The notes: generated by a model from the letters alone, not told the origin. 64,000 nt of DNA from Alphaproteobacteria bacterium Ga0077535 (GCA_001464425.1 LNEK01000040.1:1-64000), one strand, 5' to 3'; numbered from the stretch's first letter, positions 17,039 to 26,762 are shown. Numbers and translations are program-made.

Positions 17039-17877
17039 CAGAACGGTCCATCACCAGGTGCAACACAAACCACCTGCGCCACTGCGAGCTGACGGCGCAG
17101 GTCGTCAGACTCCTGCCCGTAATTATCGGCTGTGAGACGCGGCGCTGGCGCACCGACGGCCTCGACTTGTTCGAGGCGCAAGAAGCGCATGATTGAGGAA
17201 GGTGCGGCTGTGTAGATGCGTCCGCGCCGCGCCGATTCAGCAACTGTAACGCCGATAACTTGGCCGTTTGCGCCGAAAGCCGGTCCGCCGCTAATTCCTG
17301 CAAGCGAGCCGCGCAATCCGGACGTACGGCCTTGTTCGGCCCATGCCAGCACTGGCTCTTCAAGATCGTAGCGCCCCCGCGCCACCAGCGTTTCACGGCC
17401 AATCAGGCGCGAATACGCTTCGCCAGGGCGCCCCTGCGGGAAGCCAACATGGAAAGCGCGCTGATTGATCTGGAACTGCCGCTCCGAGGTGTCGAGCGCT
17501 AGAGCCGACGGCGCTTGATCGGTGCGCAGCAGTGCAAGGTCAGCGAACAGCGCGCGTTTCACTTCGCGGACAGGCACCGCTGAACCGCGCGAAACGATGA
17601 GTCCGACATCCTGGCACCCGTCAACGACATGGCGCGCCGTCAACCACCAGCCATCGACAGAAATCGCGAAGGCCGTCCCCATGCCCGATGCAACCGGCCC
17701 GACTTCGACCAAGACTTCGGGGTCGTACATCGAAGGGGGCGGCAGGTAAGAGCCGGCCTCTGTCGCGCCAGGCAGCGCTTCCGGCGCATCGGCGCGTTGA
17801 TCCACCCGGAACAGCACGAACACCACCGCCGCGATGACGATGATGTAGAGCAGCCAGTCGGGGACGATGCGGAGCAA
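17038..17877 (-). CDS. Membrane-anchored trypsin-like serine protease
   Basis: The 279-aa product has one N-terminal membrane span (about residues 8-22) and a chymotrypsin/HtrA-type protease domain facing the periplasm. The triad is visible: His in TARHVVDG, Asp in FADLALLRTD and Ser in GISGGPAF. There is no PDZ domain. Substrate unknown. It is the middle gene of a DUF350-protease-pyrF run; the stop overlaps the pyrF start. Confidence 0.82.
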   Translation of the reverse strand: MLRIVPDWLLYIIVIAAVVFVLFRVDQRADAPEALPGATEAGSYLPPPSMYDPEVLVEVGPVASGMGTAFAISVDGWWLTARHVVDGCQDVGLIVSRGSAVPVREVKRALFADLALLRTDQAPSALALDTSERQFQINQRAFHVGFPQGRPGEAYSRLIGRETLVARGRYDLEEPVLAWAEQGRTSGLRGSLAGISGGPAFGANGQVIGVTVAESARRGRIYTAAPSSIMRFLRLEQVEAVGAPAPRLTADNYGQESDDLRRQLAVAQVVCVAPGDGPF

Positions 17878-17881
17878 GGTG

Positions 17882-18328
17882 TCAGAGGCCTCGGATCATC
17901 GAGACATTGGGATCGGCGACGGCGCCGGACAAGATGATGGCAAGGCCGATCTTCACGCTCATCAGAAACACCGCAGCGGCAACGTCGCCCTCCGCGATAC
18001 GGCGCGGAAGGCCGCGCAAGAACATGTCAGCGAAGCGGAAAGCGATGAGTTGGATGAGCAGCGTCACAACGCCCCAGATGATGAGGTCGAACACTCCAAA
18101 CGAATGTGCGAGGCAATTGCCCAACGGAATGGCAAGTCCAACCACAACGCCTGCAAAAGCGAGCGAGGCGGATGGGTTGCCGGCGCGGATTAGGGCGAGT
18201 TCCTTGTGCGGGGTCATCAGGACGTAGATGATGAGCGAGACAATGAAGAGACCCAGCGCGACACCGAGCTGGATAATAAAATCGGGAAAGCCCGCCACGA
18301 ACGCGTTGATGGGCGCTGTAAAGTCCAT
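17882..18328 (-). CDS. DUF350-family membrane protein
   Basis: The 148-aa product has four transmembrane spans and the internal-duplication look of DUF350 (YjfL-type) proteins: a conserved N-P-S-A-S segment after the second span and a D-x2-L-R-G motif before the last. The function of the family is unknown, though it often sits near envelope-stress or protease genes. It lies four bases upstream of the trypsin-like protease, so they share a transcript. Confidence 0.8.
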   Translation of the reverse strand: MDFTAPINAFVAGFPDFIIQLGVALGLFIVSLIIYVLMTPHKELALIRAGNPSASLAFAGVVVGLAIPLGNCLAHSFGVFDLIIWGVVTLLIQLIAFRFADMFLRGLPRRIAEGDVAAAVFLMSVKIGLAIILSGAVADPNVSMIRGL

Positions 18329-18432
18329 GCCGGGTCCCTCGCTCGCCGCCGACGGCTATATAGCGCCTGCGCTAGCGGTTCCGGGCTGAGGGCGCAAGAC
18401 AACGGCGCCACAAGAGCATGAAGGATACGCAG

Positions 18433-19215
18433 ATGAGTGTACGCAAAGCCGCCCTGGTGACGGGCTCAACCAGTGGCATCGGCCTCGCCGTCGCCACCGC
18501 CTTCGCCAAGGCGGGCATGGACGTGACGCTGAACGGCCTCGGCGACGCCGCCGAGATTGAGCGCATCCGTTCCGCCTTGGAGCGAGAGGCAGGCGTTTCG
18601 GTTCGTTACGACGGCGCAAACTTGATGAAAGCAGACGCCTGCGCCGGCATGGTCGAGAACGCCATCGCCGCGCACGGCCGGCTCGACGTTTTGGTCAATA
18701 ATGCGGGCATTCAGTTCGTGTCGCCGATCGAGGATTTTCCGGTCGAGAAGTACGACGCCATTATTGCGCTTAACCTCTCAGCGGTGTTTCACACCATCCG
18801 CGCCGCCATGCGCTCGATGAAGGCGCAGCGCTATGGCCGAATCATCAACATCGCTTCAGCGCATGCGCATGTCGCGTCGCCGTTCAAGTCAGCCTATGTA
18901 GCAGCGAAGCACGGTGTGCTCGGCATCACCAAAACGGTGGCGCTTGAGGGTGCGACGTTCAACGTGCGCTGCAACGCGATTTCACCCGGCTACGTGCTTA
19001 CTTCGCTCGTGGAGAACCAGATCCCCGACACGATGAAGGCGCGCGGGCTGACGCGCGAGCAGGTGATCAACGACGTGCTGCTCGCCGCGCAACCGACGAA
19101 AGAGTTTGTGAAGGTCGAAGACGTCGCCGGCGCAGCGCTCTTTTTGATCTCTCCCGCAGCAGACCAAATCAACGGGGCCGCGCTCAACATGGACGGCGGC
19201 TGGACCGCACAGTGA
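18433..19215 (+). CDS. bdhA: 3-hydroxybutyrate dehydrogenase
   Basis: This 260-aa short-chain dehydrogenase has TGSTSGIG for NAD binding, NNAG, a catalytic Tyr-x3-Lys in YVAAKHG and a LVENQIPD segment characteristic of D-3-hydroxybutyrate dehydrogenases, which interconvert 3-hydroxybutyrate and acetoacetate. The ATG at 18433 is preferred over 18418 because AAGGA sits at correct spacing before it. The stop overlaps the GTG start of the patatin gene. Confidence 0.88.
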   Translation: MSVRKAALVTGSTSGIGLAVATAFAKAGMDVTLNGLGDAAEIERIRSALEREAGVSVRYDGANLMKADACAGMVENAIAAHGRLDVLVNNAGIQFVSPIEDFPVEKYDAIIALNLSAVFHTIRAAMRSMKAQRYGRIINIASAHAHVASPFKSAYVAAKHGVLGITKTVALEGATFNVRCNAISPGYVLTSLVENQIPDTMKARGLTREQVINDVLLAAQPTKEFVKVEDVAGAALFLISPAADQINGAALNMDGGWTAQ

Positions 19216-20261
19216 AGAAAAAACCGATCTCATTGGCGCTGCAGGGCGGCGGCGCACTTGGCGCCTACACCTGGGGCGCGCTGGATCGCTTACTGGAGGA
19301 TGAGCGCCTCGAGATCAAAGCGGTCTCTGGTTCGTCCGCGGGCGCGATGTGCGCGGTGGTGCTGGCAGACGGGTTGCACGACGGGCCTGAAGCTGCGCGC
19401 GCGAAGCTACGGGCTTTCTGGGAAGGCGTTGCGCAAGCGGGGCGATCAAATCCGTATCGCCGCACGCCGCTGATGGCGTTCCTCAGCGCGTTCCAGCCTG
19501 CTTGGCTGCAGCAAAATTATGCTGCGCTGTGGGCGGGGATGACCAGCCAAGTGGCGTCCCCCTACGATCTCAACCCGCTCAATCTCAATCCCCTACGCGA
19601 GATGTTGGGAGAGCTGGTTGACTTCGAGCGCGTGCGTGCGTGCAACCAGCTTCAGCTCTTTATCGGTGCGACCAATGTCGAGACTGGGCGCATCCGCATT
19701 TTCCGCACCGATGAACTTACGGCTGACCACGTTATGGCGTCGGCATGCCTGCCGCAGATTTTTCACGCGGTGGAGATCGACGGCGTGCCGTACTGGGATG
19801 GCGGCTTCACTGGAAACCCGGCCTTGTTTCCGCTGTTCGATGTCCAAGAGACCTCCGACATCGTCATTGTGCAAATCCATCCGATCGAACGCAGCGGGAC
19901 GCCGCGCACCGCGGCCGACATTAGCGCTCGCGAAACAGAGATTACTTTCAACGCGAGCTTGCTTAGCGAACTCCGTGCAATCGACTTCGTGGCGCGCTTA
20001 ATGGATCAGCAAAAGCTGCCGGAAGGTCGCTATCGCAAAATGCTCATCCATAATTTGAGCGAAGGCACAGCACTTACGCCGCTCGGCACGGGCATTGACC
20101 TCAATACCGATCTGAACTTCTTCAACCAACTCTTCGAGACTGGACGCAGTGCCGCGGAAATTTGGCTGGGAAGCCATTTCGAGGCGATCGGCAAGCGCTC
20201 TACGGTGGATCTTGGTGCCATGTTTCGACGCGCTCCAGAGGGTGGCGAGCCGCTGCGATAA
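19212..20261 (+). CDS. Patatin-like phospholipase
   Basis: The 349-aa product shows the patatin catalytic features: oxyanion-hole motif GGGALGAY, nucleophile motif GSSAG (Ser near residue 43) and DGG with the catalytic Asp near residue 197. It should hydrolyse acyl esters. The GTG start overlaps the bdhA stop, so it is translationally coupled to 3-hydroxybutyrate dehydrogenase. A role in releasing or sensing lipid or polyhydroxybutyrate-derived acyl groups is a plausible but untested link. Confidence 0.88.
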   Translation: MKKKPISLALQGGGALGAYTWGALDRLLEDERLEIKAVSGSSAGAMCAVVLADGLHDGPEAARAKLRAFWEGVAQAGRSNPYRRTPLMAFLSAFQPAWLQQNYAALWAGMTSQVASPYDLNPLNLNPLREMLGELVDFERVRACNQLQLFIGATNVETGRIRIFRTDELTADHVMASACLPQIFHAVEIDGVPYWDGGFTGNPALFPLFDVQETSDIVIVQIHPIERSGTPRTAADISARETEITFNASLLSELRAIDFVARLMDQQKLPEGRYRKMLIHNLSEGTALTPLGTGIDLNTDLNFFNQLFETGRSAAEIWLGSHFEAIGKRSTVDLGAMFRRAPEGGEPLR

Positions 20262-20296
20262 CTATTCCTTAGCCGCATCGCGGCAGCGTCTGCCGT

Positions 20297-20746
20297 ATGC
20301 GTTTTCGCGCGCCTATTCTCGCCGCTCTGGTGCTTGCGACCCTTGCCGGGCCGGCGATGGCTGCTGGCGGCGGCAGTGGCGCCAGCGCGCAGCAGCCTGC
20401 GACCCGGCAAGATCGCCTGACCTCGGCTGAAACCTATGTGCCGGTGCCAACGCTGTCGGCGGGGGTGCTGCAGCGTATGTCGACGCAGGGCACCTTGGTT
20501 GTCGATATGGGACTCGATATTCCGGATGAAGAGTTGCGCTTGCGGGCGCGCCTCAACGGACCCCGTCTACGCGACACGTTGCGCACCGCCCTCGCGACAT
20601 ATGCTTCAACCTATTATCGCGATCGCACAGCGCCTGATCCAGACGAACTCACGCGCCTTATGCAGCAAGCGGTGGATCGCACCTTGGGTGCGGGCGGCGC
20701 GCGGGTGCTGATGGTCAACATCATCTACCAGCGCCGCCAGGGCTGA
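20297..20746 (+). CDS. Hypothetical periplasmic protein
   Basis: The 149-aa product has a signal peptide (cleavage after AMA near residue 23), a low-complexity Gly/Ser/Gln linker and a C-terminal alpha/beta segment of about 95 residues. Its tail (RTLGAGGARVLMVNIIYQR) loosely recalls FliL-type C-termini, but no firm family can be named. It starts 35 bp after the patatin gene and is convergent with the lipoprotein at 20747. Confidence 0.62.
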   Translation: MRFRAPILAALVLATLAGPAMAAGGGSGASAQQPATRQDRLTSAETYVPVPTLSAGVLQRMSTQGTLVVDMGLDIPDEELRLRARLNGPRLRDTLRTALATYASTYYRDRTAPDPDELTRLMQQAVDRTLGAGGARVLMVNIIYQRRQG

Positions 20747-21280
20747 TCAGCCGCCGCGGCAGGCGATCGGCAACACGATCGCGGTGATGCTGCCCGCGAC
20801 TGGCGCACGGTAGATTTGTGTCGGCTCATCGCGCGCGACCACAGTTTCGCCGGCGCCCATGATCTGGCGCTCCACCACGAAGAACTTCTGTTCGGTGCAA
20901 TCGAAGCGATAGTGCAGGCGCTGCGTTCTGTAGCGGACGGTGGTTTCCGTCGTGGCGTCTTCGATCTGATAGACTTGCTGTTGGCCGTGACGCACCTGCA
21001 CCCAGATATCAGCGGTCGAGCCGTCGGCGGCGCGCGTGATGGTGCGCTGGTTGAAGTGCACTTCGCCGAGGCACTCGCGGTCCTCGGTCGGCGTTTCGCC
21101 GCGGCAATCGCGCTGGCGCGCCACCAGGAGCCAGTCCGGTAGATTGCTGGTGCTGCCGAGCATGACGGATTCGCTGCCGCCCGATTCCGCCGCGCCTCCC
21201 GCCTGGTCTGCCGGCGCATTGGCCGGCTGGCCGCAGGCGGCGAGGGTGAAGATGCAGAAGAGGGCGGCGAGCTTGCGCAT
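20747..21280 (-). CDS. Putative lipoprotein
   Basis: The product has a short lipoprotein signal with lipobox LAAC, a Gly/Ala/Ser-rich linker and a globular part resembling surface-adhesin-E-like periplasmic domains (W-x-L-V-A start, Cys pairs, repeated beta-strands). Start 21280 is preferred to 21292 because AAGGA is 10 bases upstream of it, whereas it abuts the first ATG. The protein is probably anchored in the outer or inner membrane facing the periplasm. Function unknown. Confidence 0.62.
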   Translation of the reverse strand: MRKLAALFCIFTLAACGQPANAPADQAGGAAESGGSESVMLGSTSNLPDWLLVARQRDCRGETPTEDRECLGEVHFNQRTITRAADGSTADIWVQVRHGQQQVYQIEDATTETTVRYRTQRLHYRFDCTEQKFFVVERQIMGAGETVVARDEPTQIYRAPVAGSITAIVLPIACRGG

Positions 21281-21328
21281 CAGAGATTTCATCCTTGTTA
21301 TCTTGGGGCGCGTTCGCGGCCCGGCAAA

Positions 21329-22108
21329 TCACATAGCTGAGATGCCGCCATCTACCTTCAGTTCCGCGCCGGTGACGAAGCGGCTTTCGTCCGAGAGGAG
21401 ATAGATCGCCGCGGCGGCAATTTCCTCTGGCTTGCCGATACGGCCGAGAGGCACCTGGCGCCCCAGTTTAGCCTCCGCCTCATCCTTGCCGAACATATTG
21501 CGGATCGGATCGAGGATTGGGGTGTCGATGAAGGTGGGATGGATCGAGTTAGAGCGGACGTCGAGCCCCTTCTTGGCGCAATAGAGCGCGATGTTCTTAG
21601 AGAGCAGCCAGACAGCGGCCTTGCTGGCGTTGTAGCCCGGCGAGGTGTGGTTGGCGATCAGGCCCGCGATCGAGCTGATGTTGACGATCGAACCCGGCTG
21701 GTTCTTGGCGAGATACTTGATGCCGTGCTTGGCGCCGAGAAACACCGAATCGACGTTGACACTCATTAGCCGGCGGAAACCGTCGAGCGAGAGTTCCTCG
21801 ATGCCGCCTTCGCGCGATGAGATGCCTGCGTTGTTGACGAGACCCGAGATACCGCCCAACGCCGTGTTCGCGGCTTCGAGTGCGGCGATCCATTGGCCTT
21901 CATCCGTGACGTCGAGTTCGTAGGCAAAGGCCGTGTTTGCGCCGTAGCTGCTATTGAGCTCCTGGGCGAGTTTTTCGACGCCGACAAAGTTGATGTCGGC
22001 CAACGCGACTTTTGCGCCTTCCGCTGCGAGCCCTCGCGCCATGGCTGCGCCTAGCCCTTGCGCCGCGCCCGTGATGAACACCTTCTTGCCAGCAACGCGA
22101 CCCGCCAT
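21329..22108 (-). CDS. SDR-family oxidoreductase
   Basis: The 259-aa classical short-chain dehydrogenase has TGAAQGLG (cofactor binding), an acidic ADIN after beta-2 suggesting NAD preference, NNAGIS and the catalytic YNASK. Overall it resembles hydroxysteroid and cyclopentanol dehydrogenases, but the substrate cannot be assigned. It is divergent from the cytochrome bd operon with a 104-bp gap. Confidence 0.82.
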   Translation of the reverse strand: MAGRVAGKKVFITGAAQGLGAAMARGLAAEGAKVALADINFVGVEKLAQELNSSYGANTAFAYELDVTDEGQWIAALEAANTALGGISGLVNNAGISSREGGIEELSLDGFRRLMSVNVDSVFLGAKHGIKYLAKNQPGSIVNISSIAGLIANHTSPGYNASKAAVWLLSKNIALYCAKKGLDVRSNSIHPTFIDTPILDPIRNMFGKDEAEAKLGRQVPLGRIGKPEEIAAAAIYLLSDESRFVTGAELKVDGGISAM

Positions 22109-22212
22109 TTCCGCCTCCTCTTATGTCGCGCGACTCTGTGGCGCGGCGCGGCAATCCGCAAGCTTGCCCGAACGTTAGCATCGGCATAAGTGCGATGCAG
22201 CGAGGTAATTCC

Positions 22213-23592
22213 ATGGAATGGGACGCGCTGCTGCTGTCGCGATTGCAGTTCGCATTCACGATTGGCTTTCACATCATCTTCCCGGCCTTCACGATCGGGT
22301 TGGCCTCATTCCTGGCTGTGCTTGAGGGCCTCTGGCTCTTCACTAAGAAGCCGCTTTACAAGAACCTCTACCTCTTCTGGGTCAAAATCTTCGCGCTGTC
22401 GTTCGGCATGGGCGTCGTTTCCGGCGTGGTCATGTCGTACCAGTTCGGCACCAATTGGAGTGTGTTCTCAGCGCAAGTCGGCAGCGTGATTGGTCCGCTG
22501 CTCGCTTACGAAGTGCTGACCGCGTTTTTCCTTGAGGCCTCATTCCTTGGCATCATGCTGTTTGGCTGGAAGCGCGTCGGGCCGAAGCTTCACTTCTTCT
22601 CGACCATAATGGTCGCGGTCGGCACCCTGATGAGCGCGTTCTGGATTCTCGCCGCTAATTCTTGGATGCAAACGCCGCAAGGGTTTGCCTTCGCCGAAGA
22701 CGGCACGATGATCGCCACCAGCTTCGTCGAAGTGATCTTCAATCCATCGACCCCGTCTCGTTTCGCTCACATGGTTCTGGCGGCGTATTTGACGACGGCG
22801 ATGGCTGTCGCAGGCGCGAGCGCCTTTGCGCTGCTCAAGAATAAGGCGCTGCCAGAGAGCCGCACCGCTCTACGCATGGCGATTCTGATGATGGCGATTG
22901 TCGCGCCGCTGCAGGTGGTCGTCGGCCATGAGAGCGGAGTGGTCGCGCACGAATACCAGCCGGCCAAAGTCGCGGCGATGGAGGGCTGGTGGACGACGCA
23001 AAGCAATCAACCGACGCACTTGTTCGCGTGGCCCGATGAAGCGGCCGAGCGCAATCATTTCGAACTGAGCGTGCCCGGCATGGGCTCATGGTTCGTCGCG
23101 GGCGACGTGAACGCGGAGCTACAAGGGCTCGACGCGTTCGCGCCGGAGGATCGCCCGCCGGTGTGGATCGTGTTCTGGGCTTTCCGCATCATGGTGGCGA
23201 TGGGCCTGATCATGGTGGCGCTTGGAGTCTGGGGCGCTGCGTGGTGGGCGCTGAAGCGGCTCGATGGCGCGCGTTGGTATCATCGCTTCTTGGTGCTTGC
23301 GGCGCCTAGCGGCTTCATCGCCGTGCTGGCGGGATGGATATCAGCCGAAGTCGGCCGTCAGCCTTATGTCGTCTATGGCGTGTTGCGCACTGCCGACGCT
23401 GTCTCGCCTGTGAGCGCGACGTCGGTGGCGCTGTCGCTGCTCTTCTTCATCATCGTGTACGCCATCGTGTTCAGCGCTGGGGCGCTCTACATCTTGCGCT
23501 TAATCGCCAAAGGTCCGGAGAGTGACGAGCCGGCGCCGGAAACGGATCAACCGCCGGGCACGCCGCTTGGCATGGTCGAGGAGGCATCCTGA
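22213..23592 (+). CDS. cydA: Cytochrome bd ubiquinol oxidase subunit I, cyanide-insensitive type
   Basis: The 459-aa haem-bearing subunit transfers electrons from quinol to oxygen at low oxygen or in the presence of cyanide. It shows the N-terminal haem-ligand region (GFHIIFPAF), GHESGVVAHEYQPAKVAAMEG-like quinol and haem motifs and the GRQPYVVYG segment. The Q-loop is short, typical of the CioA/CydA-short group. The ATG at 22213 follows a GAGG motif; the upstream open frame to 22123 is not needed. The stop overlaps cydB (TGATG). Confidence 0.93.
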   Translation: MEWDALLLSRLQFAFTIGFHIIFPAFTIGLASFLAVLEGLWLFTKKPLYKNLYLFWVKIFALSFGMGVVSGVVMSYQFGTNWSVFSAQVGSVIGPLLAYEVLTAFFLEASFLGIMLFGWKRVGPKLHFFSTIMVAVGTLMSAFWILAANSWMQTPQGFAFAEDGTMIATSFVEVIFNPSTPSRFAHMVLAAYLTTAMAVAGASAFALLKNKALPESRTALRMAILMMAIVAPLQVVVGHESGVVAHEYQPAKVAAMEGWWTTQSNQPTHLFAWPDEAAERNHFELSVPGMGSWFVAGDVNAELQGLDAFAPEDRPPVWIVFWAFRIMVAMGLIMVALGVWGAAWWALKRLDGARWYHRFLVLAAPSGFIAVLAGWISAEVGRQPYVVYGVLRTADAVSPVSATSVALSLLFFIIVYAIVFSAGALYILRLIAKGPESDEPAPETDQPPGTPLGMVEEAS

Positions 23593-24620
23593 TGTTTGGC
23601 CTCGAACTTTCGATGATCTGGGCGGTGCTGATCGCCGTCGCAGTGTTTCTCTACGTGGCGCTGGATGGCTTCGACTTGGGCGTCGGCATCCTGTTTCCGT
23701 TCGCCAAGGACTCAAAGCAGCGCGATCAAATGCAGGCTGCCATCGCGCCGGTGTGGGATGGCAACGAGACGTGGCTCGTGCTTGGCGGCGGCGGTTTGTT
23801 CGCGGCGTTTCCGAAGGCGTACGCGGCGTTGATGCCGGCGCTTTATATTCCGATCATTCTTATGCTGCTGGCGCTTATCTTTCGCGGTGTTGCGTTCGAG
23901 TTTCGCCACCACGGGCGCGAGCGTGGGCGGAAATGGTGGACGGTGGCGTTTTCCGCCGGCTCGATCGTCGCGACTTTGGCGCAAGGCATGGTGCTGGGCG
24001 CTTTCATTCAGGGCGTGACGCTCGTTGACGGCGCATTCGCTGGCGGGCCGCTGGATTGGCTGACGCCGTTTACATTGCTGGTCTCGGTCGCGCTGCTTTC
24101 CGGCTACGCATTGCTCGGCGCGACCTGGCTTGTGTTCAAGACGCAGGGCGAATTGTTCGAGCGCGCCCGGTTTTGGGTGAAGCGCCTCGCCGTGCTCACG
24201 GCGCTGTCCCTTGGTGCTGTCAGTTTGGCGACGCTTGCAGTTGATCCGCGCGTTACTGCGCGTTGGGGCATCACCATGACCAGCGTCGATTGGGCTGTGT
24301 TCATCAAGGTTGCGCCGTTGCCGCTGCTGGCGGGCGTCGTGCTCTTCTTGCTTTGGCGCGGCGCCGATGCGCGCCGGCACCTTGCGCCGTATCTTTATAC
24401 GGTTGCCCTCTTTCTCGTGGGCTATCTTGGCCTCGCGGTCAGCTTGTGGCCCTACATCGTGCCGTTCGCGATGACGCCGGCGGATGCGGCCGCCGCGGAT
24501 AACGCGCTCTCGTTGATGCTGTGGGGCGCTATACCGATGCTGCCGATCATCCTCGGCTACACCGCGTATGTGTATTGGATCTTCCGCGCCAAAGTGGACG
24601 ACGATGCCGCCTATCATTGA
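23592..24620 (+). CDS. cydB: Cytochrome bd ubiquinol oxidase subunit II
   Basis: The 342-aa integral membrane subunit has eight or nine predicted spans and the family-typical ALDGFDLGVG segment in the first loop and WDGNETWLV near residue 55. It pairs with the CydA subunit encoded immediately upstream and starts inside the cydA stop (TGATG). The small DUF2474 gene begins within its last codons. Confidence 0.94.
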   Translation: MFGLELSMIWAVLIAVAVFLYVALDGFDLGVGILFPFAKDSKQRDQMQAAIAPVWDGNETWLVLGGGGLFAAFPKAYAALMPALYIPIILMLLALIFRGVAFEFRHHGRERGRKWWTVAFSAGSIVATLAQGMVLGAFIQGVTLVDGAFAGGPLDWLTPFTLLVSVALLSGYALLGATWLVFKTQGELFERARFWVKRLAVLTALSLGAVSLATLAVDPRVTARWGITMTSVDWAVFIKVAPLPLLAGVVLFLLWRGADARRHLAPYLYTVALFLVGYLGLAVSLWPYIVPFAMTPADAAAADNALSLMLWGAIPMLPIILGYTAYVYWIFRAKVDDDAAYH

Positions 24621-24750
24621 AGGTCCGCCGGAAGAGGGCGAGGCGCCGCGTCCGCTGGGCGTTAAGCTGTTGTGGTTCGTGGCGCTATGGGTCGGCGGGC
24701 TCGCTGCAGTTGCGGCGGCTGCCTACGCGCTGCGCGCGCTTATCCTTTAG
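24604..24750 (+). CDS. DUF2474-type small subunit of the bd oxidase
   Basis: The 48-aa product has a short acidic, Pro-rich N-terminus and one transmembrane span (LLWFVALWVGGLAAVAAAAYALRAL). Such DUF2474 peptides follow cyanide-insensitive bd oxidase genes and are thought to act like CydX, stabilising the oxidase. The ATG at 24604 overlaps the 3' end of cydB, indicating coupled translation. The frame upstream of this ATG belongs to cydB in another frame. Confidence 0.75.
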   Translation: MPPIIEGPPEEGEAPRPLGVKLLWFVALWVGGLAAVAAAAYALRALIL

Positions 24751-24753
24751 CGC

Positions 24754-25050
24754 TCAAACGACCTGAAACGCTGCTGCCGCTTGATCGATGAAGTGCGCCA
24801 GCGCGACGTCCAGATCCGTTACGCCGTCCGCGCTATGCGTCGTCAGCGTGACATCGACGCGGTTATAGACGTTGTGCCACTCCGGATGGTGATCGTGCTT
24901 TTCAGCGTACATCGCCACCCGCGTCATGAAGCCGAAGGCGGCGTTGAAGTCTTTGAAGCGGAACTCCTTGGTGATGGCGTCGCGATCCGTTGTGGCTTGC
25001 CAGCCTTCCAAGCGCCCTAGCGCCGCTTGCGCTCCGATCTTTTCCGTCAT
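24754..25050 (-). CDS. phhB: 4a-hydroxytetrahydrobiopterin dehydratase
   Basis: The 98-aa cytoplasmic enzyme (pterin-4a-carbinolamine dehydratase, PCD/DCoH) regenerates the pterin cofactor of aromatic amino acid hydroxylases. The diagnostic motif [14 protein letters not shown] with its catalytic histidines is present, followed by [13 protein letters not shown]. The ATG at 25050 has GAGGAG at good spacing. The long open frame upstream to 25710 lies opposite the permease and is not coding. No hydroxylase gene is in the window. Confidence 0.94.
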   Translation of the reverse strand: MTEKIGAQAALGRLEGWQATTDRDAITKEFRFKDFNAAFGFMTRVAMYAEKHDHHPEWHNVYNRVDVTLTTHSADGVTDLDVALAHFIDQAAAAFQVV

Positions 25051-25112
25051 GCGTTTGCTCCTCAGCACCATAGATGCACCGACGCCGCGAAACGGCAATG
25101 CGCACAAAGCAA

Positions 25113-25138
25113 AACCGCCGACGTTTCCGCCGGCGGTT
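25113..25138 (-). terminator. Rho-independent terminator of the permease gene
   Basis: An 8-bp stem (AACCGCCG / CGGCGGTT) around a ten-base loop is followed on the minus strand by TTTTGCTTTG, 25 bp past the permease stop. This is a good intrinsic terminator. Confidence 0.75.
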
Positions 25139-25163
25139 CGCTTGGTTCGAGTTTTTAGGCAGC

Positions 25164-26762
25164 TTACTGGTTCGGTTGAACCGGGTTCGGCTGTTCGACG
25201 CCGGTGACAACCTCGCCTTTGGCCAGTTTCGAGTTCCACATGCCATAGGCGAAGTAGAGCACGAAGCCGCCGGCCAGATAGACCAAGAAGAAGTTGCGCG
25301 TCTCGTCGTGCGCCATCAGCGACAGCAGCAAGAAGATGCACATCAGTGCGCCGAGCAGCGGCGTGATCGGGAACAATGGCGTCTTGAACGGACGATTCAT
25401 TTTCGGCCGTGCGAAACGCAGGTAGATCACGGTCAAGCAGACGATCGAGAACGCGGCGAGGGTGCCGACGTTGGTGAGGTTCGCAAGGGAATCGAGGCTC
25501 ATGAAGCCGCCGAAGCCCATTGCCAGCAGACCCACCAGGATCGTGTTGATCCAAGGTGTCTTCAGCTTCGGGTGAACGTTGGCGAACACCTTCGGGATCA
25601 GTCCGTCCTTGGCCATTGTATAGAAAATGCGCGTCTGCCCGTAGAGCAGCACCAGCATAACCGACGAGAGGCCGGCAAAGGCGCCGAGCTTCACCACGAA
25701 CGCGAACCACGGCAGGCCGATTTGATCGACCGCGAGCGCGATCGGCGCCGGGTTGTTGAGTTGTTGGTAAGGCACGATGCCGACCAGCACGGCGCAGGTG
25801 AGGATGTAGAGAATGGTGCAGATGATGAGCGAGCCGAGGATGCCAATCGGCATATCGCGGCCGGGGTTCTTGGATTCGGCGCCGGCGGTGGAGACGGCCT
25901 CAAAGCCAATATAGGCAAAGAAGATCGTCGCAGCGCCGGTGATGAGGCCGGGTACGCCGTACTGGCCGGTGTCAGCGCCGGTGAGCACGCCGCCGAGTGC
26001 GCGCCCAATCTGCGCCCAGATGCTCATATCCGTTCCAGGCGGAGGCGCTGGAATTTGTTCGGGGATCAGTGGGCTCCAGAGATCGGTGTTCACATAGGAC
26101 GCGCCGATCACAATGAAAGCGATAACGACGCCAACTTTGATGAAGACGACGATGTTGTTGACCAGCGCCGATTCCGAAATGCCGACCACGAGAAGGCACG
26201 TCACAGCAATCAGGCCAATGATAGCGGGTAGGTTCACGATGCCGACGGCGATCTGCTGACCCGTGTCGTGATCAAGCACTGGCACCCCGGGCGCTGCGGT
26301 TAAGGCCGCGGGTATGTGTATGCCCAAATCTGCGAGCAAGCTGACGGTGTAGCCAGACCATCCGACCGCAACGGTCGACGCCGCAAGGCCGTATTCGAGG
26401 ACCAGCAAAAGTCCCATCACCCAGGCGACGATCTCGCCCATGGACGCGTAGGAATAAGAATAAGCTGAACCCGAAACCGGAATAGCGGACGCAAGCTCCG
26501 CGTACGACAGAGCCACCAGAGCGCAGAGTGTGCCGGTGATGACGAACGAAATCATGATGCCGGGGCCGGCGAATTCCGCGGCGGCGCGACCGGTTAGAAC
26601 GAAAATGCCGGTGCCGATGATGCAGCCGATCCCGAGAAGGACCAGATTGATCGGCCCAAGCGTTTTCTTGAGTTCGCCGTGCTCATGCTCGGCGTGCATC
26701 TGCTCAACCGATTTGCGGATGAACAGGCGGCCGAGGCCGCTCGGCTTGTTAGTGTTTGCCAC
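25164..26762 (-). CDS. APC-superfamily amino acid permease
   Basis: The 532-aa inner-membrane transporter has about 12 spans. The motif [15 protein letters not shown] in the first span is the substrate-binding signature of the amino acid-polyamine-organocation family. The following spans and the large size fit the YfnA/cationic-amino-acid-transporter group. Substrate is not predictable from sequence. It is a single-gene unit with its own terminator at 25113-25138. Confidence 0.88.
   Translation of the reverse strand: MANTNKPSGLGRLFIRKSVEQMHAEHEHGELKKTLGPINLVLLGIGCIIGTGIFVLTGRAAAEFAGPGIMISFVITGTLCALVALSYAELASAIPVSGSAYSYSYASMGEIVAWVMGLLLVLEYGLAASTVAVGWSGYTVSLLADLGIHIPAALTAAPGVPVLDHDTGQQIAVGIVNLPAIIGLIAVTCLLVVGISESALVNNIVVFIKVGVVIAFIVIGASYVNTDLWSPLIPEQIPAPPPGTDMSIWAQIGRALGGVLTGADTGQYGVPGLITGAATIFFAYIGFEAVSTAGAESKNPGRDMPIGILGSLIICTILYILTCAVLVGIVPYQQLNNPAPIALAVDQIGLPWFAFVVKLGAFAGLSSVMLVLLYGQTRIFYTMAKDGLIPKVFANVHPKLKTPWINTILVGLLAMGFGGFMSLDSLANLTNVGTLAAFSIVCLTVIYLRFARPKMNRPFKTPLFPITPLLGALMCIFLLLSLMAHDETRNFFLVYLAGGFVLYFAYGMWNSKLAKGEVVTGVEQPNPVQPNQ

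Noticed and set aside
25074-26231. 385-codon plus-strand frame opposite the amino acid permease
   Set aside because: It is an antisense shadow rich in charged residues; the permease frame has the APC signature and a terminator.
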